From: Euborellia annulipes
Lineage: Eukaryota > Arthropoda > Insecta > Dermaptera > Anisolabididae
Assembly (NCBI GenBank): GCA_023213315.1
Contig: JAKCPI010025583.1
Coordinates: 62,001 to 126,000, forward strand
Length of the DNA stretch: 64,000 nt
Direction of reading: 5' to 3'
How positions within the stretch are numbered: position 1 is the first letter of the stretch; every line of letters begins with the position of its first letter. Both the position numbers and the translations under genes were made by a program. Positions 45,564 to 55,475 of this stretch are shown here, piece after piece. The notes beneath the pieces were generated by a model that was not told where the DNA came from, did no database searches, and was given only the letters and a program-made list of their open reading frames with translations.

Positions 45564-45566
45564 AAA

Positions 45567-46279
45567 TGTATAGGTTGGGTTTAAAATGTTAGGAAATGAA
45601 TGAGGTTAACTGCTCAAATCAAAAGAAAGAAATATTAGAGTAAAAAATAAATTTATTAAAGATAAAAAATAACAAGAAAAAGGGATGTGAAATATATACA
45701 AAGTGAAAAGGTGTAGGTGGGGAAAGTGAATGTGGTGATTAACTTTTGCTAATGTAAATTAGCCCTGAAAAGGGCTGTTGGTTGCGAAGAGCTCTTGAGG
45801 AAGGCTGTACCTTGTGTCTTGAATCTTGAAGTAATGTTGTTGATGAAGATTGTAGCTTGTGTCTTGAGTCTTGATGTAGCGTTGGTAATAAAGGCTGTAT
45901 CTTGCGTCTGGAGTCTTGATGTGGCGTTGTTTTACTTGAGAGCTGAAGGTAGGCTAGTTGCCAATTGAATACGACGTGCTCGACTCGGTGTCTTGATTGC
46001 AAGTGAAGAGTGGGCGGGGGGTGAGCCAGTATTTATAGCCAAGTTAAGCCAGAGCAGCGTCGGCTCTTCCTATTGGCTGCAGGCTAGAGCGAGGCATAGT
46101 CGAGCGCGCATGGGTAGTGATGGTGGGGAGAAGGAGTGGTGGTGGGGGAAGCCTCCCGGCTCAGTCGTTCGAGAGCCGAGTCACGAGTAGTTGAAAGGGG
46201 AGAAGAAATAATGGAAATTGTCCTTTCGTTTAGCGACTGCTTGTGCTAGTGTTACGGGACATCTACTAGCGACTGAACA
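45567..46279 (-). repeat. BEL/Pao long terminal repeat (5' LTR on the minus strand)
   Basis: 713 bp and nearly identical to 43070-43779, with small indels only. It is followed by ATTAC (46280-46284), the target duplication. An open frame at 45739-46002 occurs identically in the other LTR and is not taken as a gene. The minus-strand promoter should lie in this copy. Confidence 0.95.
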
Positions 46280-46330
46280 ATTACCTTCAGGAATTTCGTT
46301 CTTGCCGGGGGTCCTACGACCCCACACGTA
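46280..46330 (+). repeat. dispersed repeat R3, right part after the BEL/Pao insertion
   Basis: CGTTCTTGCCGGGGGTCC and ACGACCCCACACGTATAC match the 3' end of the R3 copy at 55155-55475, completing the split copy that starts at 42905. Confidence 0.75.
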
Positions 46331-46588
46331 TACTTTTGTTGTTAATTTAAAATTTATTATTTTTACACTTTTATTTAACTTGCACTTTCTGGGAAAAATA
46401 TTTGCCCTAGGGGTCCGTGGGCGATGTCTTAGGGGTCTGCGAAATGTCATTGAGAAATTATTTTGTAGCGTTTTTCAAATACTTTTGTGTTTGAATTTTG
46501 TGAAATAAAGTTCTTAAACTAGTTTATTAAATAGTATCACTTTGAATTAAATTTAAGTAGCTTAAAAAAGTTTGATTTTCCTAACAAA
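46331..46588. other. AT-rich non-coding stretch
   Basis: Nothing recognised. Confidence 0.4.
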
Positions 46589-46672
46589 GTAGTCGTGATA
46601 GTAAAGGCGTCTAACAAATTCATTCAATGGAAGAAACTAAGAGCTCGAGTTCAAACCTCTCGAGGGACGATT
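46589..46672 (+). tRNA. tRNA-Ser-like sequence, probably pseudogene or SINE head
   Basis: GTAGTCGTGATAGTAAAGGC resembles the 5' part and A box of a class II (Ser-type) tRNA. GAGTTCAAACCTC resembles a B box. An acceptor-like AGTCGT/ACGATT pairing can be drawn, and a T-run terminator follows at 46671. The D and anticodon arms do not fold cleanly, and no anticodon is given. Confidence 0.35.
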
Positions 46673-47324
46673 TTTTTTTTTAAACTAGTGTATTCATAAA
46701 CACGTCTATAAAACTTTTAATAAATTGGTTTATGATATATTAACTAATGCATATTTTGCTATTAAATTTCGATAAAATTTTTAATTGTTAAATCTTAAAA
46801 AAAAACCCCCAAACAAAATTTTTTTTTTGGAACAAATTATACAAATAATCTCTCTAATGATTTGAACATAAATTTAATGAATAATTTTTGTATTTATTCC
46901 CTAATTTTTATTATTGTTGGAAAAATTTTTGAGTGTAAACTTTTACTTTTGTCTTTTATAAAAGAATAAAAATAAAAAAGTTCTTTTCATTTTGAAGAAC
47001 TATTTCCAGTTATAAAAAATAAGGCACTCTGAGCAACTTGAGTATTTGTAACTAGTTAATATTATACTCTATTTAATATAACTTTATTATTTAATATAGA
47101 GTAGACGGGGAAAGGCAAGGGATGAGAGTCCACCGACCGACGTTGCCAGATTTCCACACACACTCCCCTCCCCTACCCCCGTGCAAGCATAGTATGATAC
47201 TAAATTTAAAAAATTATTTCTCCTTTAAGAAGTTTTCTTCTACTACTAATAGAAAGAGAAACAGTTCAAGTTTTATTTACACCTTCGATAATTTTCTCTC
47301 TGTGTTCACCTTTCGAGTGTAACA
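46673..47324. other. AT-rich non-coding stretch
   Basis: 47105-47190 is GC-richer (CCACCGACCGACGTTGCCAG) but with no recognised content. Confidence 0.4.
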
Positions 47325-47465
47325 CGGTAGACATCCAAGCGATAATCCATTTCTGCCTACACGCGGTCGAGCATGTGGCGGTCGATAATTCCAATTGCCG
47401 CTGAGATACGCTGTCGCAGTTCAGTGAGATCAGTAGTATTGAAGGGCACAAAGACAGAGAGTCTT
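47325..47465 (-). pseudogene. mariner-like transposase C-terminal remnant
   Basis: In one minus-strand frame this reads FNTTDLTELRQRISAAIGII, then DRHMLDRV, a stop, and AEMDYRLDVYRV. This is the usual end of one group of mariner/IS630-type DDE transposases. The catalytic core is absent and one stop is present. A 21-base A-run at 47487 follows on the plus strand. Confidence 0.65.
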
Positions 47466-47860
47466 TAATGAACTCCGAGAAGAACAAAAAAAAAAAAAAA
47501 AAAAAATACACGATGTCAAATTCGCTGACCAAATTACTAAAAATTTATCCCTTACATACTTTATTAATGTGTACTATGCTAATAACTGCACATTAAAAAA
47601 ATATATATAGATTTGTTGTTGGTTAAAATGTCATCTCTCCCCCTCCTAACCCACACTTTCTCTCCTAAAATTTCCTTCGATCAGAGGCTTAGCTTTCAGC
47701 GGTACTCCCAATAAAAAACTATATTTCTATATTAAAATAGTAAAGTTACCGGGTTGACCGAACTAAAGCTCAGTTGTTTTTACTTTCTTTTTATATATAT
47801 TTAAATGAAATGGAAAAATATATGTATATGTTCTATAAAAATAAACAATTTTCAATCAAA
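47466..47860. other. non-coding stretch with an A-run
   Basis: Nothing recognised apart from the A-run at 47487-47508. Confidence 0.4.
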
Positions 47861-48265
47861 TTGTTTTTCAGTCTTTTTTTTCGAATTTCTCAAAATTTTC
47901 TCTTACTGATTTTGATTAAAATTCATAAAACATTCTCTTACATCTTGAATTCTAAACGGGAAATTAATTATATGGACCGTTTATTTTGAAAGTGGTGTAA
48001 GTCCATTTTTAAAAAAAAATGAGATTTCGCGTAATTTATGATTAAAATAATGTAAATTTTCTATGTATAACTAGCAAGTAATAAATTTCTTAAAAAATCC
48101 CCATATTTTGTTCAATTGAAAATTGGTCGGTACATAGATTTTTTAATAAACAAATATGTTAACCTTTCATTTTCTCGAAACAATAGAAAATGGACTTACA
48201 CCACTTTCAAAATAAACGGTCCATATGTTGGCTCGAAAAATCTGGTGTGACAAGCACAGAACACA
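47861..48265. repeat. dispersed repeat R2 fragment interrupted by a MITE
   Basis: TTTCTCAAAATTTTCTCTTAC and TGATTTTGATTAAAATTCAT at the left and AATCTGGTGTGACAAGCACA at the right match R2. The MITE at 47973-48223 lies between them. Confidence 0.6.
47973..48223. mobile_element. 251-bp MITE with perfect 37-bp inverted ends and TA flanks
   Basis: TGGACCGTTTATTTTGAAAG at the left is exactly complemented at the right over 37 bp. TA lies immediately outside on both sides (47971-47972, 48224-48225), as in Tc1/mariner-type insertion. No coding content. Confidence 0.88.
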
Positions 48266-48534
48266 ACTTTTAATTATAGAATGTAAAAAAGTTCTACGCT
48301 GTGCGATCAGTTTTTTTTTTTTTTTTTTAATAAATATCCGAATTTTCCTAAATAAGAGTTTTATCTATCGCCAAAAAAAATTTGAAATAACCATTAAAGC
48401 TGTTTTCGTTAAAAATTGTGTCTATTATAGATTCCCGTTTAATAGGATAAGATAATATTAAAATTGACGGTTCGTTACATTTCAAAAATTCCAATTGTTT
48501 TTGTAACGCAAAATATTCAAGTAGGTCTTTTTGG
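48266..48534. other. AT-rich non-coding stretch
   Basis: Nothing recognised. Confidence 0.4.
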
Positions 48535-48830
48535 AACGAAGTTCTTTAACGCTGCTTACGCAGGGTGAATTGGGAACGTAACGTAACAAATACGCGTTCC
48601 TAACAAAAATGCGTTCCCAGCGCTCGAACGACGGCGGAGAAAGGCGAGATTAACCGAAGTCTTGGCGAGGTCACGCCCACCTCCTTCTCTTTATTTTCTT
48701 CCATCTACCGTAGGCGGGCTTTCTGTCTATTTAAATAATATTCATATTAAATTATATTCTGAGTTGAAGGAAAGGCGTGAGGAACTTCGATCCTGCCCCA
48801 CACGTTTGCTTTTTTTCACTTAGAGTCCTC
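48535..48830 (+). repeat. dispersed repeat R3, near-complete copy
   Basis: CGAAGTTCTTTAACGCTGCT, CAGCGCTCGAACGACGGCGG, GGCGAGGTCACGCCCACC, TATTTAAATAATATTCATAT and a CCCCACACGTTTGCT end, in the same order as the copy at 55155-55475. Confidence 0.85.
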
Positions 48831-49145
48831 AATTCTTTTGGCTATCATCAAGATATTTGGGTTAATTAGAAAAGGCCATCTTTGTTTTTAAACGAGAGAA
48901 CGCCTAAGTGTTAGGCAACCAGAAGTGTTAAAGGATAAAAACGAAAGAGAAAAAGAAAGGAGAGCTAAGCTCCTCCTGTGAATACACTAGAAAAAGGAAT
49001 ATGAAAAGGGAGTAGCACGTAAAGCCCCGCCTGCTACCTCGGATGGGCACAAGTGGGAGTGAAAGGAGGAGGAGTTAATATAAGTAAGCTTGTTTCTTTT
49101 TCTCCTTTACTCTCACATTTCCATGGTTTAAAAAAATAGTTTAAA
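48831..49145. other. non-coding stretch, moderately purine-rich
   Basis: AACGAAAGAGAAAAAGAAAG near 48940 and GGAGTGAAAGGAGGAGGAG near 49055. Nothing recognised. Confidence 0.4.
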
Positions 49146-49153
49146 GCCTAGAG

Positions 49154-49524
49154 CAGCTATTCTCAACCGCTGGTCCGGCGGACCACCAGTGGTCCGCGGA
49201 CAATTTTATTTATTTAATAAAGTTGAACCCCTGAATGGCCTCAGTTGCCGGAGGGTTAAAAAAAAATAATATCTTATACTATTTTTTATTTACACCTTTG
49301 TTTAAAATTGATTAATTATTTATATGTACTGGTATATATAATTACATATATCTACATTTAAATATTATTGTAAGTAAATGATAATAAAAATGATTTATTT
49401 TCACTTATGTAGTAGTTCTTTAATACCTAGTAAAATTTTGTTGTTAAAAAAATATCACTGGTCAGCGAATTTTTTTTTACAAGTTTTACTGGTCCGCGGG
49501 CCAAAAAAAGGTTGAGAAACGCTG
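49154..49524. mobile_element. 371-bp non-autonomous hAT-type element
   Basis: Starts CAGCTATTCTCAACCGCTGG and ends with the complement of CAGCGTTTCTCAACC, flanked by a perfect 8-bp duplication GCCTAGAG (49146-49153 and 49525-49532). The GGTCCGCGGACC-type palindrome near both ends is widespread in animal hAT elements. Confidence 0.92.
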
Positions 49525-49596
49525 GCCTAGAGCACATTTGGGCGACATTTTTTTTTTTTATTTATATAGAGTTTTTAATTTATTTTTCAATTTTCG

Positions 49597-50450
49597 CTCA
49601 GGGGCCCACATCTTGTGGGTACGTGGATGGCGACCACGAGCTACCCGAGCTGTGACAGGCAGTTCTTCCTTTCTTTGTATGTCTGTCTCTTTCTTCTACA
49701 GGGTGGCTACAGACATGAAAAACCTTAAAAACCTGAAATTATCAGGGAAATTTATCGTGCCTTCTAAAGCTCTGTCAAATTATTTTTTTAAATTGTTTTT
49801 GCTATATGACTATTTTCCAGACACTAAAAAATGTAGTATTATCCAAACAAGATTTTCTTGGCTCAAGAAATTCGTTAAAAAACATTTTTTTATTCTTATT
49901 AATCATTAATTTTCTTTAATAAAGAACATCAATTTTGTTGTTATTGCACAAAAAATAACTTTACTTAGAAGTAAATAAAATTAATTTAAAACAATTTAAC
50001 GAGTTCTTGAGTCAAGATTATATATTCTTAAGAATTTTCAATATGTATGCTTGTATCAAGAAAATTTTCATAAGTATTTTTTTCTCCGTGATTGAGTAAA
50101 AAGTTACTCGTCTCATTATCGATATTTTTTGAACTCATTACCATACAGTAAAAAAAGAAGGTTCATTATTAAATAATTGACTGAAAAAATAAATCTGTTA
50201 ATGAAATGGCTGCTCAATTTGTTTAGAAAAAGATAAAAAAAAAAAGTCAACTTTAATGAAAACTTTCGACATCTTAATTACACGAATACAAATTTTAAAT
50301 CATCGAAAAATAGAAAAAATTTCTCTGAAAAACCTGGAATTATCAGGGAAATTTCAAATCATTTCTATGTAGCCACTCTGTTCTATATTTTCAACAGGCG
50401 TCAGACCGTGCGACGGGCTGGCCTGCTCTATTCTTCTCTGTCGCACTCTA
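49597..50450 (+). repeat. dispersed repeat R1, copy split by a DNA element
   Basis: The left part (49597-49698) has CATCTTGTGGGTACGTGGA and CGACCACGAGCTACCCGA. The right part (50381-50450) has TTCTATATTTTCAACAGGCG and CAGACCGTGCGACGGGCTGG. Without the insert they join as in the other R1 copies. Confidence 0.82.
49699..50380. mobile_element. 682-bp DNA element with 5-bp target duplication
   Basis: Starts CAGGGTGGCTACAGACATG and ends with the complement of CAGAGTGGCTACATAG. It is flanked by TTCTA on both sides (49694-49698, 50381-50385), and other R1 copies confirm a single TTCTA at this site. Subterminal AACCTGAAATTATCAGGG also recurs near the other end in the same orientation. hAT-like ends with a 5-bp rather than 8-bp duplication. 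No transposase. Confidence 0.8.
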
Positions 50451-51239
50451 TAATGGAAGAAATTCTGTAGAGTGATTGTACATATTATCTAAATAAATAA
50501 ATTAGACCAGTATGCTTCATACTTCCCTACTTATTGATTTAAGAAACTCGGCCAATTGGCGAAATAATTTTTTTTTTTGTTATTTATATTATTAAATGAT
50601 AAATAAATAATGGAGTTATGTATATTTTTAATTAAAAGCTTAAAAATAATTCAGTTTATGAATTAATAATTAAAAAAATATAAATTCCCCCATTGGAATG
50701 AACGGGATTTAAACCTATCTCTTCTTTTCCACAATTCAGGTTAATATATATATACCTTGAATTGTTTCATTTCAAAATTATACAGCCCTTCTAACGTCAC
50801 GGGTAATATTTTTAAAGGAAATTAATTGATGAATCTAAAATTCGAACAAAGGCCTATAGAATTGAGACAAAAACAATGCTTCAAGGAAAATGGTTATGGA
50901 TTAAAAACAATGAAGATTTTAAAATGAGTGTTAATGAAAAAAAAAGATACAAAATGAAAAGGTGATGATATAAATAATAAACTAGAAATAGGGCGATTGA
51001 AATTTTCATATTTATAACAAAAAAAAAAAAAAAAAAAGGAATAATAATAAAAACAAGTAGAAGTAAAAAAGAATAGGATTGCAAATAACAAAAGAAAGCA
51101 AAAAAAAAAATATTAGGAAAAAAAAAACGTTGCTTTTAAAATATAAATTTAAGTAAAAAAAAATAAATAAATAACAAAAACATTGAAAAAATAAACTTAA
51201 AATAGATAAAAGAAAATAATATTCATTTTCATAAGAATT
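50451..51239. other. A-rich non-coding stretch
   Basis: 50900-51190 is very A-rich and gives spurious minus-strand frames full of Phe. Nothing recognised. Confidence 0.45.
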
Positions 51240-52490
51240 GGAAAAACCTTTTTAAATGTGTAAAAAGTTTCAAAGGAATTAACATGCGGATCCCCATAGG
51301 GATTTAACATTGGGTCTATGGAAAGAAGAGCCCGAAAATGAATTTGAAAAATCTGAAATACATCAGTAAAGTGTACTTAAACAATTTTAACAAAACATTG
51401 TACTTTTTAAAGAGCATCTAAAAAATAGTTGATTTATATGACAGTGGCGTAGCGAGCTTAACTCGCGCCCGGGGCACAATACCTTTCTAGCGCCCCCTCC
51501 CTCCTTTCGAAAACCATATAATATTATATGTAAAATATTCAAAATTATTATATTACACTGGCACTAAATTTAAAATATATTTTCCAGAAATCAATTAGAA
51601 TAAAAGTAAAAATTATCCAGCAATTTTTTGTTTTGAGGACCATTTGGCGCCCCTTTGTGAGTAGCGCCCAGAGCATGGATGACCCCCTTGCCCCCCCCCT
51701 CCCTCGCTACGCCACTGCTATATGAATTTTAATCTAAAAAGAAAAAGATTTATATTCTGTTACCAGGGCAATCATTTCGACTAACTTTTTTTTCTATGAA
51801 GTTTGTACTTCGGGAAAAATATATTATTTTTTACCTTCTCTTACCTATATATGTGAAAAAGTATTGGATTCATGTCAAAAATTCGATGTTGAGATTTTGA
51901 TTGATATACACTAGGGTCATGGCCGCAGACAGACGTGACGGGCCCCGGGGCTACCTAATAATACGCCCCCCTCCCCCCACCCTAAAAGTTTTTTTTTTAG
52001 TTTGTAAAAGACTATTGTAGTCTTCATGCCAACAATTTTTTTACACAGTTTTTGAAATAATAAATGTATTTATTTAAATAAAAAAAATCTGGTGTGACTG
52101 GTCGCACAGCACACAACTTTCACTTACTTTCGGTTCTGTGCTTGTCAAACCAGATTTTTTCTGTCGACATATATTTAGTTTCTGACAGTTCGGTACATTT
52201 GAATTCAAGATGTAATAAAATTTATAAACATGGGAATATTGTTACCATGGAAACCATTTCCCCTATCTTTCCTATAAAGTACAAGAGTAAAGTGTGAATA
52301 CATTTTAAAGAGCATGTAAAAAATAGTTGATGTATGAATCGGAAAAAATTTTGAGCAAATCGGAAAAAAAAAAGTAGATCAATTTGCAGGACCCACTTTT
52401 TTGGAGTTCTCAATAAGTGTATATCCATCAAAAAATCTCGACATGACATCTCTATATCTTTCATATATAGGTAAGAGAAAGTAAAAATAT
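51240..52490. repeat. dispersed repeat R2, several fragments
   Basis: Pieces matching 56321-57335 lie at 51290-51440, 51719-51910 and 52089-52485, including AATCTGGTGTGACTGGTCGC with its partner TCAAACCAGATTTTTT and an AATCTCGACATGACATC end. A hAT-type element interrupts the first pair. Part of 51910-52080 is C-rich and may be another degraded hAT-type element. Confidence 0.7.
51442..51717. mobile_element. 276-bp non-autonomous hAT-type element
   Basis: Perfect 15-bp inverted ends CAGTGGCGTAGCGAG. Flanks TTATATGA (51434-51441) and CTATATGA (51718-51725) match at 7 of 8. It sits inside an R2 copy. Confidence 0.92.
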
Positions 52491-53720
52491 CAAGATTTAT
52501 TTCATTAATGGAATAACGATGAGAAGTAGGATCAAATAGAAAAGCGAGACGAATAAGAATGGAACAGAGAAAATGAAGATATTAATCTCGAAAAACTAGA
52601 AAATGAAATTTGACATTTGAGGACAAATAAACCCAGCTGAGGTAGACGGAATATAAATGGATTCGTGAAGATGACAAACAAAGATAGAATGGCATCGTTT
52701 TAAACTTGATAAATATTATAGTAAAGGGTGCGAAATTCTAACATTTTATTGGTCAAAAGTAGATGAAGAAGAAAAATTAAAGATTCAAAACCTCAAATCA
52801 GATTCATTGTGAAAATTGCATATATTATAGTTATGTGTATCAAATGGAAAAGGGATTCGAATATCTTATGAAATCGAGAACTGGAATAGAATAAGAATGA
52901 TAAAAAAAAAAAAGTAAATGTACGCTCATGTATTTATACATATTTTTGCAAATTGATCATTGAGAGAATTTAGCTCGCATTGAGGATAATATTCTTTTCT
53001 GAGAAGATTTTGATGTCAATATCTTTCTTGCAAATCTCTTTGATCGAGATTATCCATTTTATAACATTTTTTTTTTTCTTAATACATAGTCTAGTTTCTT
53101 TAAATCTGTTTAAAATGATTATATATTGAATTCACACTTATTTGTAACAATTCAATATATAACACATCAATAAGTCCCTGGGCTAACTACTTTGCCGAAA
53201 TTCTTCTTTATGCATCAATTCATGCGATATATTGATTCTAAACCGTGTAGAACGATTTATCTTTGGTTTCAAAAAAGCAATAATTTCTTCATTGAAGCCA
53301 AATTTCTTTTCTTTTTTTAGGGAAATCTGGAAAGTATGAAAGATAAAAAAAAAAAAAATTATTTAATTAAAAACGCAAAAGCTTTTGTGGTTTGTTGTTT
53401 TGAGTTTTTAATTATAGACCACATCTGTTATTAATTATTTATTAAAAATATAAATACTGTACAACGTTTCGACTGTTTATTGTGCATTCGTTTTTAAGTA
53501 CTCTGCACTTGCCAGAGGCCGGTTGGGTTTGAGCATAGATAATTAGATAGATTTTAGGCATCCATTTTTTGCATAACTGGAATATAAGGTGGTTGCTTGA
53601 AATTTGCTATTAAAAACTCGTAAAAGAAAATAACAAATTATTATTTTCTTACCTCGGGATCCCTTGGAAAACGATGCAAACGAGCTTCTTTGCTTGTATT
53701 TTTGCAAGAGCGAATACAAC
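52491..53720. other. AT-rich non-coding stretch
   Basis: 52480-52900 is purine-rich with no frame. Near 53461-53490 the minus strand has a CAGTCGAAACGTTG word like the 3' half of the hammerhead-like motifs, without the matching 5' box. Confidence 0.4.
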
Positions 53721-53728
53721 ATATGAAA

Positions 53729-53982
53729 CAGGGGCGGATTAAAGGGGGGGGCGAGGGGGGCGATCGCCCACCCGAGAAGAAATTCAAAATGTTATAAAAA
53801 CTAGTAATCTAAAGAAATTATGATTTCCGGGCTTTAATTTCAATTAAATTTGTTACCAATCAATTAAAATAAATAGGAAAGGGGTCTAAATGGCCATAGA
53901 TGCCCACAAAGTCCTTAAATAAAAAAAAAATTAAAAAAAAAAACCGCCCCCCCCCCGACAAAATTGCATTAATCCGCCACTG
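53729..53982. mobile_element. 254-bp non-autonomous hAT-type element
   Basis: Starts CAGGGGCGGATTAA and ends with the complement of CAGTGGCGGATTAA. Flanks ATATGAAA (53721-53728) and ATACGAAA (53983-53990) match at 7 of 8. It contains GGCCATAGATGCCCACAAAG, a word like one at 27640 in the larger hAT element, so the two may be related. Confidence 0.9.
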
Positions 53983-53990
53983 ATACGAAA

Positions 53991-54122
53991 GGCATTGCTC
54001 TAGAAAAACGTAGGAAAAAAAATCCAAATTGTATCGAGATATATATTCAAAATAATACCAATCTATTGATGAATTGAATTAATTAGAGACGTGGTTTAAA
54101 TGGCCACTGATTGTGTAAAAGA

Positions 54123-54155
<33 letters not shown>

Positions 54156-54487
54156 TATGAAAAATATTGTTACTAAAAAAAAAAAAAAAATATTAGAAAT
54201 AAATATCATACAAGCTCAAAAAAAAATCGTTAATAAATATAGCTGAAAAAAAATAATAATAATAAATATATAAAAAAATATAATAAAAACAATAAAATGA
54301 AAAAATGTAAAAAATATTTTCATCAACAAACGGAATGAAAATGTTATAACACGTGGAGAACGTTTTCTTATAAGCTTGTGTATTGCTTTAAGTGAACCTG
54401 GTCGGAACAGATTGGCAACTGGAGAATTTGTTACCCCCACCATCACAGCAGAAGCGACACTAGCGCTTACCTAGATCTGGAGGTTTT
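53991..54487. other. A-rich non-coding stretch
   Basis: A-runs near 54126-54152 and 54175-54190. A minus-strand frame at 54446-54310 (MMVGVTNSPVANLFRPGSLK) is short and unsupported. Confidence 0.35.
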
Positions 54488-55083
54488 TTGGTTGTGACGT
54501 CACTATTTTTTAGAACTGTCAAACCTTGTGAGTTGCAACCCCCTGATTGATATCTGCAAAATATGTGAAGCGATGCTAGATCTTGTCTCGGTATCAAAAA
54601 ATAAACCTACCTCTACAATAAAATGGCTGCTGTTTGATCCAGAGTTCAAAACTCTTGATTAATTCGTTTTTTTTTTTTCAATAACCCTTTTTTAAAAATT
54701 GAATTTTTTACTTTTTCGGCCTCCTGCAAGGGCATTTAGTCACCGTTTTAATTTATTTTATTCGATTGATAGCAACTACAAATCATAGATTTGGTTGTGA
54801 CGTCACTTTTTTTTTTAGAACTGTCAAACCTTGTGAGTTGCAACCCCCTGATTGATATTTGCAAAATATGTGAAGCGATGCTAGATCTTGTCTCGGTATC
54901 AAAAAATAAACCTACCTCTACAATAAAATGGCTGCTGTTTGATCCAGAGTTCAAAACTCTTGATTAATTCGTCTTTTTTTTCAATAACCCTTTTTTAAAA
55001 ATATGAATTTTTTACTTTTTCGGCCTCCTGCAAGGGCATTTAGTCACCGTTTTAATTTATTTTATTCGATTGATAGAAACTAC
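54488..55083. repeat. tandem duplication, ~303-bp unit, two copies
   Basis: TTGGTTGTGACGTCAC opens both copies (54488 and 54791), and both run through CCTTGTGAGTTGCAACCCCC, AAAATGGCTGCTGTTTGATC and CGGCCTCCTGCAAGGGC to ACAAATCATAGAT. Differences are mainly T-run lengths. Confidence 0.9.
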
Positions 55084-55154
55084 AAATCATAGATGACTAC
55101 AAATCATAGATAATATAGTCTTCGTACACGGAAGCGCATCGGATAAATAAACGG

Positions 55155-55475
55155 GGACAAAAAACGTTCCTAACAAAAATGCGTTCCCAGCGCCCGAGCG
55201 ACGGCGGAGGAAGGCGAGATTAGCCGAAGTCTTGGCGAGGCCACGCCCACCTTCTCCTTCTCTCTATTTCCTTCTATCTACCATAGGCGAGAAGTTGCTC
55301 GCCGAAATCGAGCAATAGGTTCCAGCGGGCGCAGCTCTTGGCTAGACGAAAAGCCTAAGGCGGGCTTTCCGTCTATTTAAATAATATTCATATTAAATTA
55401 TAATCTGTTGAAGAAACGACGTGAGCAACTTCGTTCTTACCGGGGGTCATACGACCCCACACGTTTGCTTTATTT
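55155..55475 (+). repeat. dispersed repeat R3, copy
   Basis: AAAATGCGTTCCCAGCGCCC, GAGCGACGGCGGAGGAAGGC and GGCGAGGCCACGCCCACC, then a segment missing in the 48535 copy (CTCGCCGAAATCGAGCAAT, GCGGGCGCAGCTCTTGGC), then the ACGACCCCACACGTTTGCT end. Confidence 0.85.

Noticed and set aside
43243..46002. Identical 87-codon frames at 43243-43506 and 45739-46002 on the minus strand
   Set aside because: Both lie inside the BEL/Pao LTRs and are open by virtue of a short internal LTR repeat (LHQDSRHKLQSSST-like). No evidence of a protein.
54216..54446. Minus-strand frame MMVGVTNSPVANLFRPG
   Set aside because: Short, ends in poly-Phe/Ile from A-rich DNA, and has no splice or homology support.
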